Shown: positions 8,764-18,760 of the stretch, piece by piece
Numbering within the stretch: the stretch's first letter is position 1
How the letters are laid out: the number at the start of each line of letters is the position of its first letter
Origin: SAR324 cluster bacterium
Lineage (GTDB): Bacteria; SAR324; XYD2-FULL-50-16
Assembly (NCBI GenBank): GCA_028282885.1
Contig: JANQGX010000015.1
Span: forward strand, 24,712 to 88,711
Length of the DNA stretch: 64,000 bases
Direction: 5' to 3'
The notes under the pieces: model-generated
Told to the model about the DNA's origin: nothing
The model's database searches: none
Seen by the model: only the letters and a program-made list of their open reading frames with translations
Made by a program: the position numbers and the translations under genes

Positions 8764-11277
8764 ATGACAAGACAACTTTTTACAACAAGCTACCTGATTC
8801 TCATCACTCTCTTTGCCAGTTTGCTAACACCAGATCTCAAAGCTCAATCCTCCAATCCAGCCATTTTGCAATACAGCGGGATCATCAACAAAGTCCGGAT
8901 TGAAGGATTGCAGCTAATCGAAAAAGGGCTCATCTATTCCACCATCAGTTCCCAACAGGGAATGCCCCTGTCGCCTGCCACAGTATCGGAAGATATCAAA
9001 TCGCTTTATGAACTCGGGTTTTTCAAAGAGATCCACGCAGAGATCGAAGAATTGGAGGACAAACGGATTGAACTGATTTTCATTCTGGTGGAGAAGCCCC
9101 GGATTGCCATGATCAATATTGAAGGGAATTCATTAATTTCAGATAATAAGCTGAAAGAAAACATGAAGGTTTATCCTAACAATATGGTCAATACCATTAA
9201 GATCAAAGCGGACATGGATGCGATTCTGGAGGAATATCGCAAGAAAGGCTATATGCAGACTCGTGTAACCTATGAGGTGGTACCCATTAATGATTCGACG
9301 GTGACCCTGAATTTCAATGTGGAAGAATCCCCCAAGGTATTCCTGACCCTGATCAATATCACCGGTACCAAGGTTTATCCTCCGCTGGATATTGAAAGAA
9401 GACTGATCTCATCGGAGGTGGATTGCTTCTCTTGGGCAAATGAATCGGGAATTTTCCAGGAATCCAGGGTTAATCAGGATATGCAGATGATTACTCAGCA
9501 TTATCTTTCCAACGGCTATATCAAAGTCAAGATCGACAAACCGAAAGTAGTGCTGATTCGCAACAAAGACTTCACCAAAGTAAACGTCAATATCAACATC
9601 ACTGAAGGCGACCAATACTTTACCGGCAAGACCGATATCGTTTCTCAGGACGGTAACGAGCTGCTTTTCGACAAGGATGAGATGCTGCGAAAGCTGGTAT
9701 TGCAGCCAACCGATGTCTATAACCCCTACAAACAAACCGAGGATCGATTTAAGATCAGTAATATTTATCTGGAGCAGGGATACGCTTTCTCCAAGATCCG
9801 GGTGATTCCCACAATTCATGAGGATACGAAAACGGTTGATATCACATATCATGTCACCCGAGGAGAGAAAGCCTACATCGGCAGGGTAGAGATCCATGGG
9901 AACTATGAAACCATGGATAGGGTGGTTCGGCGGGAATTGGAAATCCACGACAACGAACTGTATAATGGGGTCAAACTCCGGGAAAGTCAGCGGAATATCA
10001 ATCGACTGGGCTTTTTTAAAGCCGGCACCGGGGTTCAGTTTCAACAGGATGAACGCGAGGATTCCAATACCCTGGATTACGATGTCATTCTCCAGGAAGG
10101 GCAGACCGGGGCGTTCAATGCCAGTATCACTTATTCCGGTGAAGGTGGTGTTGCCCTTGTTTTGAGTGTTTCCAAAAAGAACTTTATTGGTACGGGACGG
10201 ACCCTCTCTTTTTCGACGGAACTGAAAGACCAGGGAGACAGCCGTTATGATGCATCCGTAACCACTCCTTATTGGTTTGATACCAACTTTACCAATACGT
10301 TTCGGGTCTATTCGATTTTTGAGAATGATACTTATTATGATACCCGGACATCAGGATTCAGTTTCGGATTGAGCTATCCTATTTGGAAAGATTGGTCCAC
10401 CTCTGCCACCTATTCCTGGAAAGACGAGGATTACGAGGATATCACCACCACGGGTGAAACCCTTCTTAACAACAAGGAAAAAAACACCTTCCGAAGCTTG
10501 GGGCTGGGGCTGAAATACAGTACGGTGGATCACCCTCTCTTTCCCTCCAATGGAAATGAAATCTCTTTGTATACCGAGCAGATCGGCGGACAGGCATTGG
10601 GTGGAACAACGGAATATCGAACACGAGGGATGAACTATCGTTATTTCAAAACCCTGAACGATGCGGGATCGCTTGTCTTTGGCGTTAAATTCAACTGGTC
10701 ATTCCTGGAGAAGTCGAATCCTAACAAAGAAATTCCATACGGCAAACGATACACCATCGGTGGAATTACTTCTGTCCGTGGATTCGAGTGGAACGAAATC
10801 GAGGGACCGTCCAGCGACATTGAACTGCCTGAAGGATTCGATATCGCGCAGAAATATCCCTATCGTACTGATTATATGTTGGAACATAGCTTACCGGATC
10901 AGGCAGCCTGTAATGCTGATCCTGTGTGTGCCAGTTTGCCAACGGATAAGCACGCCGACAGGGAATACTATGAAACACACCAGGGAGGGATTGAAAAGAG
11001 AATCCTGAATGTTCAGATGTATTTTCCGCTGACTCGTGAAGGAACCAGTATCAGGGGACTGATTTTCTATGATGCCGGGAATGTCTGGGCTGAAGACAAA
11101 ATGTACGAGTTGACGGACAGTGAAAGGGATGACTGGTACTATCGCCAGAGTATTGGTACCGGCGTCAATCTGGTGACTCCCATGGGGGTTCTACGATTTG
11201 AGTACGGTTATAAACTGGATCGCAAAGAGGGAGAATCTGCAGGACGTTTCGATTTCCATATCTCCGGATTGTTTTGA
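8764..11277 (+). CDS. bamA: Outer membrane protein assembly factor BamA
   Basis: BamA inserts beta-barrel proteins into the outer membrane. An ATG at 8731 opens the frame, but starting at the ATG at 8764 gives a clean signal peptide (MTRQLFTTSYLILITLFASL, cleavage near LKAQ), so 8764 is preferred; neither has a strong ribosome binding site. Five POTRA domains occupy roughly residues 35-420, then the 16-strand Omp85 barrel runs to a C-terminal phenylalanine (ISGLF). The conserved YGKRYTIGGITSVRGFEW lies in the barrel, with the VRGF lid-lock motif. A loop contains two cysteines about eight residues apart (AACNADPVCAS), a likely disulfide on the cell surface. It follows lolD, fitting an outer-membrane biogenesis operon. 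Confidence 0.92.
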   Translation: MTRQLFTTSYLILITLFASLLTPDLKAQSSNPAILQYSGIINKVRIEGLQLIEKGLIYSTISSQQGMPLSPATVSEDIKSLYELGFFKEIHAEIEELEDKRIELIFILVEKPRIAMINIEGNSLISDNKLKENMKVYPNNMVNTIKIKADMDAILEEYRKKGYMQTRVTYEVVPINDSTVTLNFNVEESPKVFLTLINITGTKVYPPLDIERRLISSEVDCFSWANESGIFQESRVNQDMQMITQHYLSNGYIKVKIDKPKVVLIRNKDFTKVNVNINITEGDQYFTGKTDIVSQDGNELLFDKDEMLRKLVLQPTDVYNPYKQTEDRFKISNIYLEQGYAFSKIRVIPTIHEDTKTVDITYHVTRGEKAYIGRVEIHGNYETMDRVVRRELEIHDNELYNGVKLRESQRNINRLGFFKAGTGVQFQQDEREDSNTLDYDVILQEGQTGAFNASITYSGEGGVALVLSVSKKNFIGTGRTLSFSTELKDQGDSRYDASVTTPYWFDTNFTNTFRVYSIFENDTYYDTRTSGFSFGLSYPIWKDWSTSATYSWKDEDYEDITTTGETLLNNKEKNTFRSLGLGLKYSTVDHPLFPSNGNEISLYTEQIGGQALGGTTEYRTRGMNYRYFKTLNDAGSLVFGVKFNWSFLEKSNPNKEIPYGKRYTIGGITSVRGFEWNEIEGPSSDIELPEGFDIAQKYPYRTDYMLEHSLPDQAACNADPVCASLPTDKHADREYYETHQGGIEKRILNVQMYFPLTREGTSIRGLIFYDAGNVWAEDKMYELTDSERDDWYYRQSIGTGVNLVTPMGVLRFEYGYKLDRKEGESAGRFDFHISGLF

Positions 11278-11371
11278 TCGTAAAACCTGAGTTGAAGTCA
11301 CCCGCTTGAACAAAATGGGGGGAATCTGAGACTTGTCTTGGTGTCAATATGGGGGTAACAAAGGCACTACC

Positions 11372-11408
11372 AAACCGGAATCGGGCTGGATCCGATTCCG
11401 GTTTTTTT
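11372..11408 (+). terminator. Intrinsic terminator after bamA
   Basis: A perfect 13-base-pair stem (arms 11372-11384 and 11392-11404, 7-base loop) runs into seven Ts at 11402-11408. It lies between the convergent bamA and sahH stops. The T-run favours the plus strand (bamA); in reverse the same stem has only three Ts, so its action on sahH is less certain. Confidence 0.88.
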
Positions 11409-11414
11409 GGGGTA

Positions 11415-12884
11415 TTAATATCTATAGTGATCCGGCTTGTAGGGACCTTCGACAGGCACGCCAATGTATTCGGCCTGATTCTCGGTTAGTTGTGTCAGCT
11501 TGACCCCTAATTGATCCAGGTGAAGTCTGGCGACCTCTTCATCCAGTTTTTTCGGCAGAACGTAGACCTCTTTTTCGTATTTCCCCTGGTTGGCATAAAG
11601 CTCAATTTGAGCCAAGACCTGGTTACTAAAGGAATTGGACATGACAAAACTGGGATGTCCCGTAGCGCAACCCAGATTCAATAGCCTGCCCTCAGCCAGG
11701 ATCATAACACTGTGTCCATCCGGAAAGATCCACTCGTCGTACTGGGGCTTGATATTGATCGTTTTGATTCCTTCAATCTTCTTCAATCCGGCCATGTCGA
11801 TCTCATTGTCAAAGTGGCCGATATTCCCCACGATGGCTTTGTCTTTCATCCGCGCCATGTGTTCAGCGGTTATGACATTGTAGTTTCCTGTTGCTGTTAT
11901 AAAAATGTCGGCCTTTTCCACCACATTTTCAATGGTATTGACCTCATAACCCTCCATTGCTGCCTGTAAAGCACAAATAGGATCGATTTCCGTAACGATT
12001 ACACGGCAACCCTGCCCTCGCAGTGCCTGTGCTGATCCTTTCCCAACTTCACCGAATCCGCAGACTACGGCCATTTTGCCACCCATCATGACATCACTAG
12101 CCCTGCAAATCCCGTCCGTCAATGAATGCCGACATCCGTAAATATTGTCAAACTTACTTTTTGTTACCGAATCATTTACGTTAAATGCGGCGAAAAGTAG
12201 CTCTCCGGCCTCCTGCATGGCATAAAGCCTGTGTACGCCGGTTGTAGTTTCTTCACTGACCCCTACAATCTTCTGTCCTACCTTGGTCCAGCGGTCGGAT
12301 TCCTTATCGATACTTTTCCGAAGCAACTCAAGAATGACTCCCCACTCTTCGGGTTCTGATTCGGGATCGAAATCGGGGATTTCACCTTCAGCTTCAAACT
12401 GGGCTCCTTTATGAACCAGCAAAGTGGCGTCTCCTCCATCATCCACAATCAGATCGGGACCGGTGCCATCGGGCCATCTCAATGCCTGATCAGTGCACCA
12501 CCAATACTCTTCCAGGGTTTCTCCTTTCCAGGCAAAAACTGGGGTCCCTTTGGGATTGTCTACAGTGCCGTTGGGTCCGACGACAACAGCGGCAGCGGCA
12601 TGATCCTGTGTTGAAAATATATTACAGCTAACCCACCGAACATCGGCGCCAAGGGCAACCAGTGTTTCAATGAGGACTGCGGTCTGGATGGTCATATGGA
12701 GACTTCCCATGATCCGTGCGCCCTTCAGCGGTTTTTGATCCGCATAGCGTTGACGAATTGTCATCAATCCTGGCATCTCCTGTTCTGCCAGCCGGATTTC
12801 CTTTCTTCCGAACTCGGAAAGATTGATATCGGCAATTTTATAGGCAGGTTTTTCCTGGTCTGTGGAAACAAGAATTTGGTTCAT
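11415..12884 (-). CDS. sahH: Adenosylhomocysteinase (S-adenosylhomocysteine hydrolase)
   Basis: It reversibly splits S-adenosylhomocysteine into adenosine and homocysteine, closing the methylation cycle in the cytoplasm. The 489 residues match the longer form of the family with an internal insertion of about 40 residues. The NAD-binding glycine motif [13 protein letters not shown] (about 272-284) and the C-terminal YKPDHYRY ending, which reaches into the partner subunit's NAD site, are present. So are [16 protein letters not shown] (substrate domain) and [14 protein letters not shown] separate promoter (13018-13046) gives a leader of about 125 bases. Upstream is ispH on the same strand, with no functional link apparent. 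Confidence 0.97.
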   Translation of the reverse strand: MNQILVSTDQEKPAYKIADINLSEFGRKEIRLAEQEMPGLMTIRQRYADQKPLKGARIMGSLHMTIQTAVLIETLVALGADVRWVSCNIFSTQDHAAAAVVVGPNGTVDNPKGTPVFAWKGETLEEYWWCTDQALRWPDGTGPDLIVDDGGDATLLVHKGAQFEAEGEIPDFDPESEPEEWGVILELLRKSIDKESDRWTKVGQKIVGVSEETTTGVHRLYAMQEAGELLFAAFNVNDSVTKSKFDNIYGCRHSLTDGICRASDVMMGGKMAVVCGFGEVGKGSAQALRGQGCRVIVTEIDPICALQAAMEGYEVNTIENVVEKADIFITATGNYNVITAEHMARMKDKAIVGNIGHFDNEIDMAGLKKIEGIKTINIKPQYDEWIFPDGHSVMILAEGRLLNLGCATGHPSFVMSNSFSNQVLAQIELYANQGKYEKEVYVLPKKLDEEVARLHLDQLGVKLTQLTENQAEYIGVPVEGPYKPDHYRY

Positions 12885-13017
12885 TGGTTTTACCCCATTG
12901 TGTTGTGGATTTACCTGAATAGCCGATGCAACAGCAGCCGACTATTCCATATGGTCCAATCGGCAAGGAGTCACCGGGGATTCCTTGGGTTTTGCGTCGA
13001 AATTACTTTAAACTTTT

Positions 13018-13046
13018 ATTATAAAATCGGGAGATAAATCTGTCAT
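13018..13046 (-). promoter_or_regulatory. Sigma-70-type promoter for sahH
   Basis: On the minus strand ATGACA (13041-13046, five of six to TTGACA) is followed after exactly 17 bases by a perfect TATAAT (13018-13023). It lies just after the ispH stop, so sahH has its own promoter. The predicted leader, about 13010 to 12885, includes a GAATAG/CTATTC inverted repeat enclosing two TCGGCT direct repeats. It does not resemble the SAH riboswitch consensus I know. Confidence 0.55.
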
Positions 13047-13052
13047 TATTAT

Positions 13053-13871
13053 TCAGGTATATTCCCTTATTTTGCGGCAGATCTCATCAACAATCCAATC
13101 TGCAGTAGAGGCGCCTGATGTGATGCCTATTTCATTTTTGTTTTCAAACCACTCTTTTTTCAACTGACTGGCAGTTTCAACATGATGGCTTTCAACGTAG
13201 CGACTGGTGATCTCTTTGAGCTTTCTGGTGTTTGAAGAGTGATATCCACCAACCACGATCATGATGTCAACTTTCTGTGCCAGGGATGCTGCCGATTCCT
13301 GCCTTTTTCTGGTGGGGGAGCAGGTTGTGTTTCTGATTTTTGCCTCTTTGACTTTTGCTTTTATCCTTTGTGCGATTTTGTCGAACTTTTCCATGGAGAA
13401 GGTGCTTTGGCAGATGATACCAACCTTGTCCGGGATGTTGAACTCGGCTACTTCCTCCTCATTTTTTACGATGACCGGATCTTTCATTCTGGAAGCAATA
13501 CCTTTGACCTCCACATGGTGTTTATCCCCTATGATAACAATATGATAGTCTTCTTCTTCCAGCTCCCGTCCGACTCTGTATATCTTACTGACCAAAGGAC
13601 AAGTGGTATCCACTATGTCCAGCTTTAGCTCTTTAAACCGATCCAGGTTTTCCACCGTCGTACCATGAGCCGTAATAACGACCGGTAGAACTTCCTCCCC
13701 GGAAACTTGGTGGATGATCTTCTTCCCTTTCTGTTCCAACTGTTCAACGACCTGCTTATTATGAATCAGGTCTCCGTAGATCAGAACCTTCCCGTTCTTG
13801 GAGACAATATCAAGAGCACGTCGGACCCCCCAGCAAAAACCCTGGTCATCTGCGACGATAATATTTTTCAT
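13053..13871 (-). CDS. ispH: 4-hydroxy-3-methylbut-2-enyl diphosphate reductase
   Basis: This is the last enzyme of the MEP isoprenoid pathway, reducing HMBPP to IPP and DMAPP with a [4Fe-4S] cluster. The 272-residue protein keeps the three cluster cysteines: Cys13 (GFCWGVRRA), Cys91 (DTTCPLV) and Cys184 (NTTCSPT). The substrate-binding histidines are also seen (LIHNKQVV, TAHGTT, GDKHHVEVKG), as is the acid-donor Glu in the last of these motifs. The ending GASTADWIVDEI is typical. It is short compared with enterobacterial IspH (about 316) and matches the shorter forms of many anaerobes and deltaproteobacteria. It implies the non-mevalonate route in this organism. No other MEP genes are in the window. 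Confidence 0.96.
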   Translation of the reverse strand: MKNIIVADDQGFCWGVRRALDIVSKNGKVLIYGDLIHNKQVVEQLEQKGKKIIHQVSGEEVLPVVITAHGTTVENLDRFKELKLDIVDTTCPLVSKIYRVGRELEEEDYHIVIIGDKHHVEVKGIASRMKDPVIVKNEEEVAEFNIPDKVGIICQSTFSMEKFDKIAQRIKAKVKEAKIRNTTCSPTRKRQESAASLAQKVDIMIVVGGYHSSNTRKLKEITSRYVESHHVETASQLKKEWFENKNEIGITSGASTADWIVDEICRKIREYT

Positions 13872-14484
13872 GACAACATGGAAAGGTGGATAGGTGAGTG
13901 GTTTTGTAAATGGCGGGGACTTTATCAGTTATACATGATTCGGGCGTTGATTCCATCGGTGATATCCCCGGCTTGTTTCGTCTGTTATGCACGTTGACAG
14001 TTTTTCTCTTCATCATTGTCGTATAGGTTTATTCTAACCCCACCGGATGATCACGGATCTAAAATATGCTTGCAAAAGCTTGTCCCGATCAGAAAACTTA
14101 AAAAAAACATCAGAATCGATCAATAATTCTGACATTTTCTTCAATGGAAAAAGGCTAATTTAAATCAGAGCAGTGTAAAGCCCGTCAAAGTACCTTTCTA
14201 AGTGTCGAGCATACCGCGATCTACAAGGTACAAAATCTCCTTGACATCAGTAGTCCGGTATTTAAATTTTTAATTTTTCGCCATGATCGTTTTTTAGCTG
14301 AAAAAACCAAATAAATACAGAAAACTACAGTGTTCTGTGGATTTATCCACTCAAAACTGGTAATCCTATTTAGATAAACTTTTGATACGTGACCCGAGCA
14401 CTTCAAATAGCATTTTGATCATTCCGAAGTATTACACCGGACGAATCAGACACAACGTAATTCCACTTCTAAACATATTGGAAA
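13872..14484. other. Long divergent intergenic region between ispH and secA
   Basis: This is 613 bases without a credible gene. It is AT-rich toward secA. It holds one candidate promoter facing secA (14241-14268, separate entry) and a short inverted repeat GTGGAT-TT-ATCCAC at 14337-14350, which also reads as two overlapping, imperfect DnaA-box-like sites. No secM-like arrest peptide was recognised. Confidence 0.5.
14241..14268 (+). promoter_or_regulatory. Candidate sigma-70 promoter for secA
   Basis: A perfect TTGACA (14241-14246) is followed after 16 bases by TAAATT (14263-14268, four of six to TATAAT) in an AT-rich run. It would give a leader of about 210 bases before secA. The -10 is weak. 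Confidence 0.3.
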
Positions 14485-17172
14485 ATGCTGGATTTAATTA
14501 GGAAAAAGGTTTTCGGATCCTTCAGTGACCGAGAATTAAAGAAATACAAACCGATTCTTTCAAAGGTAAACGCTCTTGAGGAAGAGACAAAACGACTGAC
14601 ACACGATCAATGTCTGCAAAAAGTTGGTGAACTGAAAGAGAAGGTTCAAAATGGGACTCCTTTGGAAGAGGTCCTCCCCGATTCATTTGCTTTGGTTCGG
14701 AGGGCTGCAGAGGAAACTTTGGGGGAGAGACATTTCGATGTTCAGATTCTTGGGGGGATTGCCCTGCATAAAGGCGAAATTGCGGAGATGAAAACTGGGG
14801 AAGGGAAAACGCTGACTGCGACCCTGCCCATGTTTTTAAACGCCCTGACCGGTAAAGGGGTTCACCTGGTAACTGTAAACGATTATCTTGCTGAGCGTGA
14901 TGCAAACTGGATGGGGGCGGTCTATAACTGGTTGGGGATGTCTGTCGGTGTAATCAAGCACGGCCTCAACGATAAAGAGCGAAGGGAAGCCTATGACTCT
15001 GACATAACCTACGGAACCAACAATGAGTTTGGATTTGACTACCTTCGTGACAACATGAAGTTCGATCTGAAGGACTATGTACAGCGGGAGCATAACTATG
15101 CAATTGTGGATGAGGTGGATAGTATCCTAGTGGATGAGGCCAGGACCCCGCTGATCATCTCCGGACCGGCTCAGGATTCCACCGATTTATATCATACGGT
15201 TGACCGGGAACTCTACGGACTGACCAGGGAGTGGAGGTTGGTCGATAGTCCGGAACCGGAATTGGTTGCTAAACACAAGGAAATAGACATCAATGAGGTG
15301 AAGAACCATCTCCGGGAGTTAGAGGATCTGGATACAGTGATTCCGGGTGATTTCACCCTGGAAGAGAAATCGAGAAATATCCAGCTATCAGAACAGGGTG
15401 TGGAAAAAATGCAAACCCGTCTGTCGAGTATTCTGAAAACGCCCAATCTTTTTGATTTCGAAAATATTGACGTTCTCCATCATGTCAACCAGGCGTTGAA
15501 GGCCAACTACGTCTTCAAACGCGATATTGACTATGTGGTCCAGAGCGGGAAGGTACTGATCGTAGACGAATTTACCGGGCGGATTATGGAAGGACGCCGT
15601 TTCAGTGACGGACTGCATCAGGCGTTGGAAGCAAAGGAGCGTGTAAGGATTGAGAAGGAGAATCAAACCCTGGCATCCATTACTTTCCAGAACTATTTCA
15701 GAAAGTACAAAAAGCTGGCCGGTATGACAGGTACAGCCGAAACGGAAGCTGACGAGTTCATGAAGATTTACGGTCTGGGTGTCATTGTCGTGCCGACAAA
15801 TCAACCCATGGTGCGTCTTGATCAGGCCGATGTCATCTACAAAACGGCCGATGCGAAATACAAGGCGATTCTGAATCAAATCAAAACCCTCCATGAGAAA
15901 AAGCAGCCTGTCCTGGTGGGAACAGCCTCGATTGATAGTTCCGAGCGTTTAAGCCGTATGCTGAACAAACATAAGATCCCTCATAAGGTCCTCAACGCCA
16001 AGTTCCATGAGCAGGAAGCAGAAATCATAGCCAAAGCGGGGCAGCAGGGGTCAGTGACCATTGCTACCAACATGGCTGGGCGGGGAACCGATATCAAACT
16101 GGGTCAGGGAGTCAAGGAAGCTGGCGGTTTGTATATTCTGGGAACCGAACGAAACGAATCCAGACGAGTTGACAACCAGCTTCGAGGTCGTTCCGGTCGT
16201 CAGGGTGATCCGGGAGAAAGCAGGTATTTCCTTTCGCTTGAAGACGATCTGTTGCGAATCTTCGGAGGCGAACGGATTGCCAACCTGATGGGTAAACTGA
16301 AAATAGATGAGGACGAATCTATCGAACATATCCTTATTTCACGGGCTATCGAGAACTCGCAGAAAAAGGTCGAGGCGCACAACTTCGAAATCAGAAAACA
16401 CCTCCTGGAGTACGACGATGTGATGAACCGCCAGCGGGAGATCATCTACAGGCAGCGTCGTGGTATATTGGGCGAACATTCAGAAGATGTATTTCTGGAT
16501 CTTCTTGACGATGCCATCGAGAAACTCATGGACCAGTATTGTAGTGAAAAATACATCGACCAATGGGATCTGGAAGGTTTACAGGGCGAACTCTTGTCCA
16601 GATTTAAAATCAAGGCATCGTCAGAAATTGAGGAACATACGGCGACCAGGGAGTTGTTACAGAAATGGGTTACCGAAAAGGCCAATGAAAGATACAAGGC
16701 CAAGGTTGATGAGTTTGGCCAGTACAAGGAGATTGTCCTTCGTCAGATGTTGCTTGAGATTACAGATTCCATGTGGAAAGACCATCTGCTGTCTATGGAT
16801 CACCTCAAGGAAGGTATCGGCATGCGCGGTTATGCTCAAAAGAATCCTCTCAATGAGTATAAAAAAGAGGGTTATCAAATGTTTGCCGACCTGATGGAGA
16901 GGATCAGTGAACAGACTGTCAAGGCGCTGTTCAATATCAGCATTGTATCAGAACCTCCGACCGAGATCTCCCGGAAACAACAGGAAATGGAAATGATACA
17001 CGGCGAGATCGACCGTCCCAAGCCCAAAGAAGCACCAAAACAAGCCCCGGTAAGAAAAGCACGTATTCCGGGACGCAACGAGCCCTGTTATTGCGGCAGT
17101 GGTAAGAAATACAAGAATTGCCATTTAAAGGAAGATCAAACTCGCACCGCCGAGCAGGCAACTGAGAATTGA
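14485..17172 (+). CDS. secA: Preprotein translocase subunit SecA
   Basis: SecA is the ATPase motor that drives unfolded preproteins through SecYEG. The 895-residue protein is full length. Walker A is MKTGEGKTLTA (about 102-112), the DEAD-type box is VDEVDSILVDEARTPLIISG, the preprotein cross-linking domain follows (about 230-370), and the second nucleotide-binding domain has TNMAGRGTDIKL and LRGRSGRQGDPG. The C-terminal tail has a zinc-binding SEC-C motif with CYCGSGKKYKNCH, used to contact SecB or phospholipid. The ATG at 14485 gives the usual MLDLIRKKVFGS start. The O-antigen-ligase-like gene starts 30 bases after its stop. Confidence 0.98.
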   Translation: MLDLIRKKVFGSFSDRELKKYKPILSKVNALEEETKRLTHDQCLQKVGELKEKVQNGTPLEEVLPDSFALVRRAAEETLGERHFDVQILGGIALHKGEIAEMKTGEGKTLTATLPMFLNALTGKGVHLVTVNDYLAERDANWMGAVYNWLGMSVGVIKHGLNDKERREAYDSDITYGTNNEFGFDYLRDNMKFDLKDYVQREHNYAIVDEVDSILVDEARTPLIISGPAQDSTDLYHTVDRELYGLTREWRLVDSPEPELVAKHKEIDINEVKNHLRELEDLDTVIPGDFTLEEKSRNIQLSEQGVEKMQTRLSSILKTPNLFDFENIDVLHHVNQALKANYVFKRDIDYVVQSGKVLIVDEFTGRIMEGRRFSDGLHQALEAKERVRIEKENQTLASITFQNYFRKYKKLAGMTGTAETEADEFMKIYGLGVIVVPTNQPMVRLDQADVIYKTADAKYKAILNQIKTLHEKKQPVLVGTASIDSSERLSRMLNKHKIPHKVLNAKFHEQEAEIIAKAGQQGSVTIATNMAGRGTDIKLGQGVKEAGGLYILGTERNESRRVDNQLRGRSGRQGDPGESRYFLSLEDDLLRIFGGERIANLMGKLKIDEDESIEHILISRAIENSQKKVEAHNFEIRKHLLEYDDVMNRQREIIYRQRRGILGEHSEDVFLDLLDDAIEKLMDQYCSEKYIDQWDLEGLQGELLSRFKIKASSEIEEHTATRELLQKWVTEKANERYKAKVDEFGQYKEIVLRQMLLEITDSMWKDHLLSMDHLKEGIGMRGYAQKNPLNEYKKEGYQMFADLMERISEQTVKALFNISIVSEPPTEISRKQQEMEMIHGEIDRPKPKEAPKQAPVRKARIPGRNEPCYCGSGKKYKNCHLKEDQTRTAEQATEN

Positions 17173-17202
17173 TTAGTTGATGATGCCGTTTAATACAGGT
17201 CA

Positions 17203-18498
17203 ATGAATTCTATAGCCAGTCGAGTTACTGCGGAGAGGTTGCGAGCTTTTTTTCTGTACGTTCTCTTCTTCTCCATACCATTCAGTATTGCCGGAGATGA
17301 CTTCGCTATCATCGGGCTTTACCTGGTCACTATCTACCTGTTTGTTCGAGGCAGGGAGAAGTGGATTCATCATGCCATGATTTATGGAATGGCCGTTTTT
17401 TTGGCCGGATTTGTTGTCAGCTCGGTATTTTCGGACCAGACTCTGACCAGTTTTTCTTATATCCGAAATTTGTGGAGATTGGGATTACCGTTTCTAGTGT
17501 TTCTCGGTTTGAAAGACAGGGATCACCGTCCATTCATCATGGTGACATTGTCCGTTTCCTGTATTGTGGCTGTGTATTCAATCGTACAAGCCTTTACAGG
17601 GATAGACTGGCTTCGCTCCTCTCATCTGGACGGTAGCAATATTACCGCCGGGAGTACCTGGCATGCAGTGGGTGCTTTTTCCCATCATTTGACTTATGGG
17701 GGCGTATCGCTCATCCTCTTTTCGCTTTTCACCCCATCGGTATTTAACTCTTCTCTCTCAACGAGACGACGCCTGATTTATGTGGCAGGCTCTCTCTTAA
17801 ACCTGGCTGCAATAATCCTCTGCCTCGGACGAAGCATCTGGCTGGGTATGATTGCAGCGGTCGGTGTTATGGTATTGCTGCAGATACGCATCAGATTTCT
17901 GAAATACTTGTTGATATTTTCTATCCTGGGAATAGGGATTTACAGCCAGGTCGATTCCACTGTCAAAAGAGCCTTTTTCGAGGAAACAACAATCGGCAGG
18001 AGAATCAACAGTTATACAATCCAGGCCAATATTGATCGTATTATGATGTGGTCTGCCGCAGTCGATATCATCGCAGATCATCCCATTTTGGGACTGGGAC
18101 CGAGACGAAGCGAGATTATGCAACCTTACTACGACCGGACCGCCGCCAAGTATCATCATAAGTTCCAGCACAAAGCTCATGTTGGGGTGCACAATATCTA
18201 TCTTCAAAACTGGATTGACTTCGGTATCCTGGGGTTGGCGGGGTACCTGTCCTGGTTTTTTATCCTGATAGGCGGGTTGATCACAACCATAAAACGGTCT
18301 CCGGCTTTCGGAAACAATCTGGAAGGTCTTGCTACCGGATTGGTTGCAGCTTTCTCCGGTATTCTGATAGCCGGATTCTTTGAAAACAACTTCAGGGACG
18401 GAGAAGTTCAAACAGCAATTCTGACTGCAATGGGTCTCTCTTTACTGTTGATCTTCAGAAAAAGAAACGCCGGTTCAAAGGCTGACCAACCCACATAA
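17203..18498 (+). CDS. O-antigen ligase/polymerase-like membrane protein (WaaL/Wzy family)
   Basis: This 431-residue polytopic inner-membrane protein has about 10-12 hydrophobic segments. A large periplasmic loop (about 275-345) contains LGLGPRRSEIMQPYY and the conserved HNIYLQNWIDFGILGLAGY, the hallmark of the Wzy_C (O-antigen ligase) family. Members either ligate O-antigen to lipid A-core or polymerise glycans, using undecaprenyl-linked donors. Which one applies cannot be decided from sequence, since no LPS or glycosyltransferase genes are adjacent. The gene is 30 bases after secA and may be read through from it. Confidence 0.82.
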   Translation: MNSIASRVTAERLRAFFLYVLFFSIPFSIAGDDFAIIGLYLVTIYLFVRGREKWIHHAMIYGMAVFLAGFVVSSVFSDQTLTSFSYIRNLWRLGLPFLVFLGLKDRDHRPFIMVTLSVSCIVAVYSIVQAFTGIDWLRSSHLDGSNITAGSTWHAVGAFSHHLTYGGVSLILFSLFTPSVFNSSLSTRRRLIYVAGSLLNLAAIILCLGRSIWLGMIAAVGVMVLLQIRIRFLKYLLIFSILGIGIYSQVDSTVKRAFFEETTIGRRINSYTIQANIDRIMMWSAAVDIIADHPILGLGPRRSEIMQPYYDRTAAKYHHKFQHKAHVGVHNIYLQNWIDFGILGLAGYLSWFFILIGGLITTIKRSPAFGNNLEGLATGLVAAFSGILIAGFFENNFRDGEVQTAILTAMGLSLLLIFRKRNAGSKADQPT

Positions 18499-18760
18499 TT
18501 CCGCGAGGGGCAGGTCGTTATCATCAGATCAATTTAATTCACAAAATTACCAATCGGACTCAATAGGAACAGTCAATAAAGATGACATTTTTGTTCGATT
18601 TGGGTAGGATGCAGTTTTCGGTATCGGCCTAGAAAACCGTTAAATATAGTGGACTTTGTTTCCCAAAAAGAAGGGCCTAAAAAGCGACCTTACTATCACG
18701 ATTTTACTGAGTAATTAATCCTGTATTTATCAACCTGTTTAACCAAAACCAGAAACAAGC

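Noticed and set aside
9409..10044. Minus-strand open frame of 211 codons inside bamA
   Set aside because: It overlaps a strong bamA call in the opposite direction with no recognisable motif.
12885..13010. SAH riboswitch in the sahH leader
   Set aside because: The characteristic conserved core of the SAH riboswitch was not found.
14336..14351. Replication origin upstream of secA
   Set aside because: There is only one pair of imperfect DnaA-like boxes and no dnaA, dnaN, AT-rich unwinding element cluster or further boxes.
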